Shown here: positions 1-9,512 of the stretch, piece by piece
How the letters are laid out: the number at the start of each line of letters is the position of its first letter
Position numbering within the stretch: position 1 is the stretch's first letter
Origin: an uncultured Halobacteriovorax sp.
GTDB lineage: Bacteria > Bdellovibrionota > Bacteriovoracia > Bacteriovoracales > Bacteriovoracaceae
Reading direction: 5' to 3'
DNA length: 64,000 nucleotides
Assembly: GCA_913061265.1 (NCBI GenBank)
Contig: CAJXVS010000008.1
Coordinates: forward strand, 156,426 to 220,425
Notes under the pieces: generated by a model
Seen by the model: the letters and a program-made list of their open reading frames with translations, nothing else
Told to the model about the DNA's origin: nothing
The model's database searches: none
Made by a program: the position numbers and the translations under genes

Positions 1-1398
<1,398 letters not shown>

Positions 1399-1399
1399 T

Positions 1400-2671
1400 T
1401 TAAAACCTAAACACTTTCTTAGAAACTGGTAAGTCATTATCTTCATTTTCCGTCTTTTCTTCTCTAGTTATAGGAAGCTCTCGTTGAACTCCCAGCTCAT
1501 CATAGAAACCGCTTCGGTTTACTATCCCAGCTCCAATTACTTTTGCGCCTTCACCGTCACGATCATAGATCACAATATATTGACCTTGAACGAGCTGCCC
1601 ATTTTGCTCAGTTTTAAATTCAATTCGGGCTGATTCATTATTTCCTAAGTAAATATCGCAAGGAACCTTCTTTAGGTCAGGCCTGAACTTAACATAGGCG
1701 TCCAGAGGAATTGAATAGTCCCTATCCTTTCCGGTAGCAAAACTCTTAACCTCGCAAAAGCTAAACTTAAGATTTTCACTTGACCCTATATAGACGTTAC
1801 CTCTAGTAGGATCAATTTTTATAACTTGTAGTTTTTGATCGATGGCCGCAGCATTCTTTGTCTTAAGTTTCTTTTGTCCAATATAGAAGCGGTGGATTCC
1901 TTCGTGCTCACAAATAGTTGTGTCTTCAATATAGTTAATAAGAGAGCCTTCTCTTCTTAAATCCTCGGAACTATTTTTAACCACGACATCTTCAAGTCTT
2001 AAATCTTCCATAAGAAGAAACTCAGAAGCCTTGTCTCCTTTTAATTCAGAAGCCAGGACATGGTTGGTTAAATGAAGTGAATCATAGATCTTAACCACTT
2101 CTTTTCTTCTCATCTCAGATAGGGGAAGGATTAATGTAGCCGCGTTACGTGGACTAATCTTAGCCAGTTGAAAACTTTCATCATTGTCTAAATCATTACT
2201 TTGAGAAATGCCAATCGCCCCTGTGCTGGGGTTAATACTAACCTTGGCATAATTTCCAGTTGCTATTCGCGAGGCCCCTAAGGCCGCCATCTTCTCTCCT
2301 AAGATCTCTAAGATTAATTTATTAGAAAAGATAAACGGGGAAAAGGTGATACCACCAAGACGGGCCGCTACGATATTATCTAGGACTGCTGCTTTATAAC
2401 GATCAACTGCATGGACTGCGTAAAAAGGTATATCCAATTCATCACAAACCCCCTTTACTCTTTGAAGGTCATTAATAAAGTGAACACCAAAGGGCTTTAT
2501 GAATTCCCCTGTTTTAGGATCCTTTGGAGGGTTCTCATCAATTTCGTTAAAGAGAATCCCTATTCCAATAACATTCAAACCCTGCTTCTTAAGAAGGTAG
2601 GCAGCAACAGTGGAGTCTATTCTTCCAGTCATGCCTACAAGTATTGTTTCTTGTTTGAGGGTTTTGGTCAT
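1400..2671 (-). CDS. MnmA-like protein with degenerate active site
   Basis: A 423-residue relative of the thiouridylase MnmA. Family landmarks are present: the N-terminal GMTGRIDSTVAAYLLKKQG stretch, HAVDRYKAAVLDNIVAARLGG, the TGNYAKV block, and HEGIHRFYIGQKK, matching the HEGLHxYTIGQR block of MnmA. The PP-loop SGGVDS has become TGRIDS. The usual first catalytic cysteine (P-x-P-x-x-x-C-N-K) is replaced in FSPFIFSNK, and no G-I-C-F-I-G block with the second cysteine is visible. ATP use and sulfur transfer are therefore probably lost. A true mnmA starts about 1.2 kb downstream on the same strand, so this looks like a diverged duplicate, perhaps a tRNA-binding partner. The M28 peptidase start follows its stop directly. 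Family assignment is good; function is unknown. Confidence 0.75.
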   Translation of the reverse strand: MTKTLKQETILVGMTGRIDSTVAAYLLKKQGLNVIGIGILFNEIDENPPKDPKTGEFIKPFGVHFINDLQRVKGVCDELDIPFYAVHAVDRYKAAVLDNIVAARLGGITFSPFIFSNKLILEILGEKMAALGASRIATGNYAKVSINPSTGAIGISQSNDLDNDESFQLAKISPRNAATLILPLSEMRRKEVVKIYDSLHLTNHVLASELKGDKASEFLLMEDLRLEDVVVKNSSEDLRREGSLINYIEDTTICEHEGIHRFYIGQKKLKTKNAAAIDQKLQVIKIDPTRGNVYIGSSENLKFSFCEVKSFATGKDRDYSIPLDAYVKFRPDLKKVPCDIYLGNNESARIEFKTEQNGQLVQGQYIVIYDRDGEGAKVIGAGIVNRSGFYDELGVQRELPITREEKTENEDNDLPVSKKVFRF

Positions 2672-2821
2672 ATTTTACTTCGATATTCCTTTCTCGCTGG
2701 TCTTAGAGTTATTATAACAGGCAAGCCCCCCTTTGCAGGCTCCTCCCATGGGGCAGATTTTACCTCATTATTTCAGCTATTTAGCCCTTAATATTCTTTA
2801 TTCAGCATCCGATAAGTCTGT

Positions 2822-3526
2822 ATGAAAAAGAAGTTACCCTTGGAAAAAATGGACCTTGCCCTCTTTGATAATGGACAGGGACATTCATGTAAATTCAGTC
2901 AGCTTAAGGACTTTATTGGTTTCTTAGGCCACTTTGGATACCCAAGGCCGTTTCGCTTTTCTCATGTTGAAGCCGGTGGGCCTTTGATTGAAAATCTTAG
3001 TTTAGAGGATAACCTCCTCTTACACGTCGATTGTAACGAGACCTTTGAGCGTGAAAAACAACTTGAGATCGTTTTAGAAAAGAGCGGAAACCCCCATTTG
3101 AAGAGACTTTGCGACATCATTCGTTTAAAAGCCTCAATGCCAAAAGACGTCGATGATGAAACTCGAAAACTGGCCGCCCTTGTAAAGGCCTTACTTCAAA
3201 AGAGTGATTTCCTTTTCCTAGAAGACCCCGAAAAGTTCTTAGGCAAAGAAAGCTTAGCGCTTTTTATCTCAGCCTTAGTTTATAAGTCAGCAACTTCAGG
3301 TCAAATTGTTGTGGTCAACACTCGCTTCAAAGCCAGTTGGTCAGCTCACTTTACGAAGACAATATTTAGAGATGAGCTCAATTCTTTTCAAGTGAATCAT
3401 TTTAATAATGGATTCCAAAGTACCATGATTAAGATGCCATCAAGCCAAACTCCCGAAGAGGAAGGCTTCTTGAAGATTGTCAACGCTAATTACGATGAAA
3501 CTGATCAAAATAAAAAAGCGTCATAA
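2822..3526 (+). CDS. Degenerate ABC-ATPase-like protein, function unknown
   Basis: A 234-residue cytoplasmic protein without signal peptide or membrane segment. It keeps the feel of an ABC ATPase: IENLSLEDNLLL resembles the post-Q-loop segment, and RKLAALVKALLQKSDFLFLEDP resembles the region from signature helix to Walker B, with ED where DE is usual. No Walker A GxxGxGKS/T is present, and no LSGGQ signature. The likely reading is a non-hydrolysing relative or fragment of an ABC ATPase. The gene is divergent from the MnmA-like gene and lies 47 nt before the methyltransferase gene. It has no Shine-Dalgarno; a weak -10 (GATAAG) ends 5 nt before the ATG. The homology is my inference and weak. 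Confidence 0.5.
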   Translation: MKKKLPLEKMDLALFDNGQGHSCKFSQLKDFIGFLGHFGYPRPFRFSHVEAGGPLIENLSLEDNLLLHVDCNETFEREKQLEIVLEKSGNPHLKRLCDIIRLKASMPKDVDDETRKLAALVKALLQKSDFLFLEDPEKFLGKESLALFISALVYKSATSGQIVVVNTRFKASWSAHFTKTIFRDELNSFQVNHFNNGFQSTMIKMPSSQTPEEEGFLKIVNANYDETDQNKKAS

Positions 3527-3538
3527 AGTCATTAAAAA

Positions 3539-3568
3539 TTGACAATTTTACTTTGAAAAATTGATAAT
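3539..3568 (+). promoter_or_regulatory. Sigma70-type promoter of the methyltransferase gene, leaderless geometry
   Basis: The -35 box TTGACA (3539-3544) is a perfect consensus match. It is followed by an 18-nt spacer and a -10 box GATAAT (3563-3568, 5 of 6). The ATG at 3574 begins only five bases after the -10 box, where transcription itself would start, and there is no Shine-Dalgarno. The mRNA is probably leaderless or nearly so. Confidence 0.65.
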
Positions 3569-3573
3569 TAAGC

Positions 3574-4767
3574 ATGCCAACAAATAAAAAAATTAAACTT
3601 AATTTCATAGACGTTTTCGCAGGTGCTGGAGGCTTTTCATGTGGAATGGAAATGGCCGGACACCGTTGCCTTCTTGGTGTTGATTTCAATCAACATGCCA
3701 TGAACACTTTCGAGAAGAACCATAAGCACGCCAAGGTTTTCTGCGGTGATATCCATAAGCTAAAAAAGAAACAGCTCTTAGAGATGCTTGATGGAAATAA
3801 TATTGATGTTGTTGTTGGTGGTCCACCTTGCCAAGGTTTTTCAACAGTTGGAACAGGAAATCCTGATGACGATAGGAACTCACTCTTCTTACAGTTTGTA
3901 AGAGTTGTTAGGTTAACTTCTCCTTCCTTTGTTGTGATGGAAAATGTAACAGGCCTTCTTGCAAAGAAAAACGAAGATACCTTAAAAGCCGTTTTTAATA
4001 AGTTTGAATCCATGGGTTATAATATGGGTGTTCAAGTCCTCTCTGCCGAACAGCATGGAGCTCCTGAAAAAAGACGAAGAACTATTATTATTGGAAGCAA
4101 ATTAAACTCGAGCATCTCTTTTCCAAAGCCAAGCCATAATACAATTGTTGGCCGTAGTTTTATCCCTGCAGTCACTGTTGGAGACGCTTTAAAGAAGCTT
4201 AAAACAAAGTCTGGTAAGTTCTTAAACCATGATATCGATCTAGCCCAAGTAAGTAATAAGTTAGATCTCGCTCGTCTTAAGCGTATTCCTGAAGGAAAAG
4301 GAATTCGTTATGAAAGAGATGAGAAGGCCTACTTAACTCCAAGATTAAAACTAGGAGTTAATTGGCAAACAATAAGAGAAGGCCGCTTTAGACAAACAAA
4401 GTATCAAAGGCTTGATCGTAAATTACCTTCACCTACAATCATGACTCATAGACATAGTTATTATCACCCAGTTGAAAATAGATACCTAACTCAAAGAGAA
4501 GCGGCTGCTCTTCAAAGCTTTCCGAATAATTTTGAATTCACTGGACCGGTTTCTGCTCAGTGGAGGCAGATTGGTAATGCTGTTCCACCTCTTTTAGGAA
4601 AGGCCATTGGCCGTGCCCTTAGCGCTATGGTGAAAGAAGCAGGTGCTTCTAAATCAGTCTCGCGTAAGAAGACAACAGTTCAAGCGATCAAAACAATTAG
4701 AGAGCGGGCTTTTGTCTATAGGGATCTAAAAAAAAGTGAAATTAGGACTCAAGAGGCAACTCAATAG
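3574..4767 (+). CDS. DNA (cytosine-5-)-methyltransferase, orphan
   Basis: Transfers a methyl group from S-adenosylmethionine to C5 of cytosine in a specific DNA sequence. Motifs in order: motif I FAGAGGF (about residue 14), motif IV GGPPCQGFS with the catalytic Cys86, motif VI ENV, motif VIII near APEKRRR, the variable target-recognition region, motif IX around PSPTIMTHR and LTQREAAALQSFP, and motif X QWRQIGNAVPP. All catalytic motifs are intact, and 397 residues is usual for Dcm/HpaII-type enzymes. No restriction endonuclease gene was recognised next to it, so it looks like an orphan enzyme. The 3' end overlaps the convergent histidine-kinase gene by 26 bp. Recognition sequence cannot be read from the protein. 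Confidence 0.95.
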   Translation: MPTNKKIKLNFIDVFAGAGGFSCGMEMAGHRCLLGVDFNQHAMNTFEKNHKHAKVFCGDIHKLKKKQLLEMLDGNNIDVVVGGPPCQGFSTVGTGNPDDDRNSLFLQFVRVVRLTSPSFVVMENVTGLLAKKNEDTLKAVFNKFESMGYNMGVQVLSAEQHGAPEKRRRTIIIGSKLNSSISFPKPSHNTIVGRSFIPAVTVGDALKKLKTKSGKFLNHDIDLAQVSNKLDLARLKRIPEGKGIRYERDEKAYLTPRLKLGVNWQTIREGRFRQTKYQRLDRKLPSPTIMTHRHSYYHPVENRYLTQREAAALQSFPNNFEFTGPVSAQWRQIGNAVPPLLGKAIGRALSAMVKEAGASKSVSRKKTTVQAIKTIRERAFVYRDLKKSEIRTQEATQ

Positions 4768-5923
4768 TAAACCTAGTATTAGGGCATGAGTTGTCGACGT
4801 AGATCTTCCCGTTATGGTCATTAATAATCTTTGCACAAAGACTTAGTCCAAGACCAGTTCCTTTGCCAATACCTTTCGTCGTAAAGAATGAATCCCACAT
4901 ACCCTTTTGAACAGATTCAGGAATCCCCTCTCCAGAGTCAGTAAAATTGATCTTTATCTTATCTTCTAAGACTTCCCAATCAACGTTCATCCACTTTTCA
5001 TCACGGTCTTCAATGGCATCAGCCCCATTTGTAATGAGGTTCACGATGACTTGAAAGATTTGAGTAACGTTAATATTAACTTTTACATCGAGGCATTCTT
5101 TAACTTCAATTGATACTTGTTGTTCTTTTAATTTGCCTTCACATATTACTATAGCGTCAGCGAGAACTTCTTTAAGCCCTACCATCTGCTTAGGATCTTG
5201 CTCACCACCACGAACATAAGACTTAACACCCCTTATAATTTGAGAGATCTTATCTGAAGTTTCCACAATCTTTTTTGAAGCAGCGATGATTTTATCACTC
5301 TCCCCTTTTTCAACTAGGGATTCAAGTCTTTGACCCTGCATACGGATCATGGTTAATGGGTTATTTACTTCATGGATAATACTCGCCACCATCTCACCGA
5401 GTTGCGAGAGCTTATCGTTGAAAGAGACATGCTCTCTCATATTATTAAGTTCCGTAATATCAATACCAATGACAACCCCTTGGTTGCCATTATCAAACTT
5501 ACTTCCGGTTACCCAGAATTCTTTTTGCTCTCCATCAATATCTGTTTTTAATTCTTGATAAATTGAAGGGGCCTTGCTTTGAAACATAGTATCTGCAAAA
5601 TTATAAAAGTATTTATTTTCAGTATAAAAACCAATAGTCTTACCATTAAAAGCGTCCGTCTTAAGCTCTGTTAAGTCAGCTAAGGCCTTATTAACGCCCC
5701 CATAAGTCATGTCTTTATTAAGCCAAGAAATAGTACAGGGAGTTGTGTCGAGAATAACTTTTAGTTTTTCCATCTCGGCCTTTAAAGTATCAAACTCTTT
5801 TTCCCGAGAATCTAAGGCCTTACCAATACAATCAAAGATATGATCACCATCATCAGAAGTGATATTCCCACTACTATCGATGAGATTGTTCTTAACCAAT
5901 ATGGATCTTAGAAATTTATTCAT
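4742..5923 (-). CDS. PAS-domain sensor histidine kinase (soluble)
   Basis: A 393-residue two-component kinase without predicted membrane segments, so probably cytoplasmic. Order: an N-terminal region with a short coiled coil (about 35-58), a PAS-like sensor domain (about 55-160, ending in VVIGIDITEL), a HisKA dimerisation helix with phospho-acceptor His184 in SIIHEVNNPL, then a HATPase domain with N box NLITNGADAI, G1 DSGEGIP and G2 GKGTGLGLSL. No receiver domain and no adjacent response regulator is present, so the partner is encoded elsewhere. The start codon lacks a Shine-Dalgarno and lies at the foot of a perfect 10-bp inverted repeat (5923-5954). It follows the ABC exporter genes by 56 nt on the same strand. 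Confidence 0.92.
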   Translation of the reverse strand: MNKFLRSILVKNNLIDSSGNITSDDGDHIFDCIGKALDSREKEFDTLKAEMEKLKVILDTTPCTISWLNKDMTYGGVNKALADLTELKTDAFNGKTIGFYTENKYFYNFADTMFQSKAPSIYQELKTDIDGEQKEFWVTGSKFDNGNQGVVIGIDITELNNMREHVSFNDKLSQLGEMVASIIHEVNNPLTMIRMQGQRLESLVEKGESDKIIAASKKIVETSDKISQIIRGVKSYVRGGEQDPKQMVGLKEVLADAIVICEGKLKEQQVSIEVKECLDVKVNINVTQIFQVIVNLITNGADAIEDRDEKWMNVDWEVLEDKIKINFTDSGEGIPESVQKGMWDSFFTTKGIGKGTGLGLSLCAKIINDHNGKIYVDNSCPNTRFTIELPLES

Positions 5924-5954
5924 TAATAACTTATCGACATAGAAAAGTTATTAA
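5923..5954 (-). repeat. Perfect 10-bp inverted repeat at the histidine-kinase start
   Basis: TTAATAACTT (5923-5932) and AAGTTATTAA (5945-5954) are exact reverse complements separated by 12 nt. The arm next to the kinase gene touches the first base of its ATG. It could be an operator for autoregulation or a hairpin that hides the start codon. Its all-AT stem is thermally weak. Confidence 0.55.
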
Positions 5955-5958
5955 TAAA

Positions 5959-5976
5959 GTTAATTTTTAAATTAAC
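5959..5976 (-). terminator. AT-only hairpin after the ABC exporter genes
   Basis: GTTAATTT and AAATTAAC form an 8-bp stem with a 2-nt loop, three bases past the stop of the exporter gene at 5980. On the minus strand it is followed by a T-rich run. The stem contains little GC, so it is at best a weak terminator and may let transcription continue into the kinase gene. Confidence 0.35.
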
Positions 5977-5979
5977 CTT

Positions 5980-7803
5980 CTATACTTGATGATTTTGATC
6001 TGCATTCTGCAGGCGATAGAAATGGCCCTTCTGCGCTTGTAGGTCGGCTTCCGCGCCTTCTTCTACAAGTCTTCCCTTATCAAAGACAAAGATACGATCA
6101 CAAGATTTTAAAGTATCTAACCTATGAGCAATAATAAGACAGGTTCTTTTGTCCATGGCCTTCTCAACAGCGTTATGAATAATCTCTTCATAACCAGGGT
6201 CAATATTGGCAGTGGCCTCATCTAAAACTAAGATGCTTGGGTTTCTTACTAACACTCTTGTGAGGGCCACTAACTGGCGCTCCCCAATTGAGAGGTTAGA
6301 GCCACCTTCTAAGATCTCGCTTTCTAAGTTAATCCCAGTGTCTTTCATCACTTGATAAAGTCCTGTGTTCTTGCAGCAATCAATAATCACTTCGTCACTA
6401 AGAGCATCATCTGTAGTTAGGTTTTGTTTTAATGAACCACGAAAAATTATGACATCTTGAGAGACAAATCCAATTTGCTCTCTTAGAAAACTTCTTTCAT
6501 AGCCACGGATAGACCTTGAGTCTAGGAGGATCTCTCCTTTTTGAAACTCGTAGAGCCTAGATAGGAGAGAGACTGTCGTCGTTTTACCGCAACCTGTGGT
6601 CCCTACAAGACCAATTTTCTCTCCGGCCTTAATATCAAAGCTTAAATCTTCTAAGACCCATTGATCAGGGTTATAGAACATCCCTACGTCTTTAAATTCT
6701 ACCTTTCCAGCAATAGACCCTGGAGCTCCCCTATACTCTCCATCAATACCAAGTTCTTTAATTTCTGTTTCGTGATTAATAAAAGTCGCCACTCTTTCAG
6801 CTGAAGTAAAGGCCTGCTGAATAACATGAATCTCTCGAGCAAGAGTCATGATAGGCATAAAGAATCTTTCACAGTATCTAATATAAGCGACAAAAATACC
6901 TACGGTAATGCTTCCACTTATAAGAGCATTACCTCCAAACCAAACAAGGCCAACAAGTGGAAGAGTGCATAAGAAACTAATCAAAGGCCTAGACCAAGAA
7001 AAGAGTTTATTCGCTGCTAGTTGAGATACTTCGTGTTCATTAACGGCGTCGGCATATTTTTGATTGGCCCACTTCTCCATTCCAAAGGCCCTAATAACCT
7101 CCATTCCATTTAAGTATTCACTTAACTTTGAATTACACTGAGATGACTTAGAGCTCATCTTTCGATTGGTTTTTCTAACAAGCTCTCTCGTGAAGAAGAT
7201 AAAAAGAATTGCCGGTGCCATTGAAGCGATCAGAATTCCCCCAAGTTTAGGGTAAGTCAGTAGCATGGCCATCATGGCAATACCTGCTGTCGCGGCAGAT
7301 TGAATAAGGCGACCTAAACTATTTGAAAAGAATTGTTCCACTCCTTCTACGTCATGAGTAACGCGAGTGACGATACGTCCCTGTGGTTGCCTATCATAAA
7401 AACTAAGGGGTAACTTTTGAAGGTGGTCAAAGAGCTTGGTTCTAATATTAAAGATTGTTTTTGAAGTAGAAAAAGAAATAAGCTTTCTTCCCTGCCAAGC
7501 TATGAAAATAGGAACGATCTCACAAAGAATAATATAACTGGCAAACTTAATGGCAAGGTCCATATTCCGGGCTTTAAGACCATCGTCAACAAGAAAACCT
7601 GTAAGTCTTGCAGAGACAATAGCAGTAGCGGCTCCTATAAAAATAAGACCAAGACCAATAGAGATCTTTAGGTAATGCCCTTTTGCAAACTTAAATAGCG
7701 ACAGAAAAGCTGCGGCATCTCCAATCCTATGCTTATCAATGACTGATTCATCTTGTTCATCAGCATGAAGGAAGCTGGCTTTTTTCTTCTTTTTATCACT
7801 CAT
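5980..7803 (-). CDS. ABC exporter half-transporter (MdlB-like, catalytic site intact)
   Basis: A fused membrane-plus-ATPase half-transporter of 607 residues. The N-terminal half has the type I exporter transmembrane domain (about residues 45-330). The ATPase domain has Walker A GTTGCGKTT near residue 400, signature LSIGERQ near 504, Walker B with catalytic Glu (ILVLDEATANID) near 526 and the switch histidine in IIAHRLDT. Its start overlaps the stop of the gene at 7800 by 4 nt, so the two are translationally coupled and should form a heterodimer. Exporters of this type move lipids, drugs or peptides across the inner membrane; the substrate cannot be told. The signature is LSIGE rather than LSGGQ. 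Confidence 0.92.
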   Translation of the reverse strand: MSDKKKKKASFLHADEQDESVIDKHRIGDAAAFLSLFKFAKGHYLKISIGLGLIFIGAATAIVSARLTGFLVDDGLKARNMDLAIKFASYIILCEIVPIFIAWQGRKLISFSTSKTIFNIRTKLFDHLQKLPLSFYDRQPQGRIVTRVTHDVEGVEQFFSNSLGRLIQSAATAGIAMMAMLLTYPKLGGILIASMAPAILFIFFTRELVRKTNRKMSSKSSQCNSKLSEYLNGMEVIRAFGMEKWANQKYADAVNEHEVSQLAANKLFSWSRPLISFLCTLPLVGLVWFGGNALISGSITVGIFVAYIRYCERFFMPIMTLAREIHVIQQAFTSAERVATFINHETEIKELGIDGEYRGAPGSIAGKVEFKDVGMFYNPDQWVLEDLSFDIKAGEKIGLVGTTGCGKTTTVSLLSRLYEFQKGEILLDSRSIRGYERSFLREQIGFVSQDVIIFRGSLKQNLTTDDALSDEVIIDCCKNTGLYQVMKDTGINLESEILEGGSNLSIGERQLVALTRVLVRNPSILVLDEATANIDPGYEEIIHNAVEKAMDKRTCLIIAHRLDTLKSCDRIFVFDKGRLVEEGAEADLQAQKGHFYRLQNADQNHQV

Positions 7804-9497
7804 TGCAGAACCTCCCCTTGAATTTCGATGACTCTATCGCAGTATTTTAAGGTTGAGTCCCTATGGGCGACCCAAATAATGGTAGTGTCTTTTAATTCTC
7901 TATCAAGACCTTTTAAGATCTTCTCTTCAGTGACGGTATCAACGGCTGATAGGCAATCATCTAAAAAGAGTAAATGAGGTTTTCTAGCTAGTGCACGGGC
8001 CAAGGTTAGTCTTTGCTTTTGACCACCAGAGAGATTGATACCCCATTCACCAAGAGGCGTATCGAGTCCATCAGGAAAAGTTCTGATGTCCATCTTCAGG
8101 CCAGAGACTTCAAGAGCATGCCAAACTTCTTCTTCGCTAAAGTCTCTATCCATACAAATGTTTTCTTTAATAGAAGCAGCAAATAGGAATGGCTTTTGAG
8201 GAACAAAGCAAACGGACTTTCTTATCTCATGATGATCGTACTGATTGTATTCTTTTCCACAAAAGAGAACTTCCCCTTCATTATCCCTCTCAAGCCCGGC
8301 CAAGATGGTGACCAAGGTACTTTTTCCAGTTCCGATAGGTCCCTTAATACCAAGGCGCTCCCCTTGTTTTAAACTTAAATTAAAGTCTTTAACTATAGGG
8401 CGTCCTTCTTCGTAGGAAAAGCTCAAGTTCTTTGCACTTAAGACTTCATCTTGAGGTTTGACAGCGGCTCCATCCTTAGGAAGAAGCCATTTCTCTTTAC
8501 TATGAATAAAGACTTCGCTTAAACGCTCTAAACTCTTCTTCCCTTTTTGCCAGTCACTAATAATAAACCCTAGTTCAAATAAGGGGTCTTGAATTAAAAA
8601 GATCAACCCTTGCATGGCCATAAAACCGCCAATAGTCATGCTTCCTTCAAAGACTAACTTAATCCCCATGATGAAGATGACAAGATAACTAACAAAGTAA
8701 ACCGCTCCCATGAGAGGAGAATAAAGAAGAGAAGTATAAACAGCGCTTAACCTTTGCTTTCTATACTCTTCAGCCGTATCTTCAAGTCTCAAACGCCAGA
8801 ACTCACCGGTTTGGGTTTGTCTTTGAAGACGAATCGTGGCGATAACTTGTGAAGCTAAGTCATTAAAGACTGTTAAGAATTCTTGCGCTCCAGTGTACTT
8901 ATCAATTTCAATAGCACTTAGTTTTTTTACAAAGTAAGGCAGAAAGAGAAGAACCCCTAAAGACCAAAGAGTCATGGCGGTATGAATGGAGAGCATGGCC
9001 CAAATAGTAAAGATACCTAGAAAGACAACATCAACCACGGCGACTAAGGTAAAACCAAAGATAAAGCGAGCAGCGTTCACGTCACTTGTTGAGGCGTTCA
9101 TAAGAAGCCCTTTAGTGAATTTCTTATCTAAGTCACGTCTTGGAAAGAAGCGTGAATTCTTAAAGATATCTCGCCTAAGATTTGCTGAAGCAAAATGCGT
9201 TTGCCGGGCAAGAGTCACTCGCCATCCCCAGCGCCCAATAAAGAGAAAGATCCTGCTTACAAAGAGGATGATAAAGAGCTTTTGAAAATTCTCAGTCTTA
9301 GTACCCACTTGGAAAAAATCAGGGTAAGGATCTCCCGAGAAAAAATCAATGATCCAACCAAGACCTCTAGTCCAAAGAACTTGAGTGATATTAGTTGTGA
9401 TAACCGCCAAGGTACCAAGGGCGTAAGAGCTCCAATTAGCTTTTAGGTGATTGATCCAAATTGAATGAGCTTTTTCGGTAGTATTAGGGGCTGACAT
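7800..9497 (-). CDS. ABC exporter half-transporter (MdlA-like, degenerate site)
   Basis: A 565-residue half-transporter pairing with the product of 5980-7803. Transmembrane domain about residues 20-310, then the ATPase domain: Walker A GPIGTGKST near 387, signature LSGGQKQR near 489, Walker B LLFLDDCLSAVD near 511, H-loop VAHRDST. The catalytic glutamate after Walker B is Asp, as is usual in the non-hydrolysing half of heterodimeric exporters such as MdlA/MdlB or TM287/288. The gene begins 15 nt after the lipoate ligase stop and has no clear Shine-Dalgarno. A TAGAAT hexamer ends 7 nt before the ATG, so a second leaderless start is possible. Confidence 0.92.
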   Translation of the reverse strand: MSAPNTTEKAHSIWINHLKANWSSYALGTLAVITTNITQVLWTRGLGWIIDFFSGDPYPDFFQVGTKTENFQKLFIILFVSRIFLFIGRWGWRVTLARQTHFASANLRRDIFKNSRFFPRRDLDKKFTKGLLMNASTSDVNAARFIFGFTLVAVVDVVFLGIFTIWAMLSIHTAMTLWSLGVLLFLPYFVKKLSAIEIDKYTGAQEFLTVFNDLASQVIATIRLQRQTQTGEFWRLRLEDTAEEYRKQRLSAVYTSLLYSPLMGAVYFVSYLVIFIMGIKLVFEGSMTIGGFMAMQGLIFLIQDPLFELGFIISDWQKGKKSLERLSEVFIHSKEKWLLPKDGAAVKPQDEVLSAKNLSFSYEEGRPIVKDFNLSLKQGERLGIKGPIGTGKSTLVTILAGLERDNEGEVLFCGKEYNQYDHHEIRKSVCFVPQKPFLFAASIKENICMDRDFSEEEVWHALEVSGLKMDIRTFPDGLDTPLGEWGINLSGGQKQRLTLARALARKPHLLFLDDCLSAVDTVTEEKILKGLDRELKDTTIIWVAHRDSTLKYCDRVIEIQGEVLQ

Positions 9498-9512
9498 GGG
9501 CGAAATTCTAAC

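Noticed and set aside
2411..2791. Plus-strand open frame before 2822
   Set aside because: Mostly antisense to the MnmA-like gene and without a domain; the remainder falls in the divergent promoter region.
3574..4767. Methyltransferase as part of a restriction-modification system
   Set aside because: No endonuclease gene recognised on either side; neighbours are an ABC-like protein and a histidine kinase.
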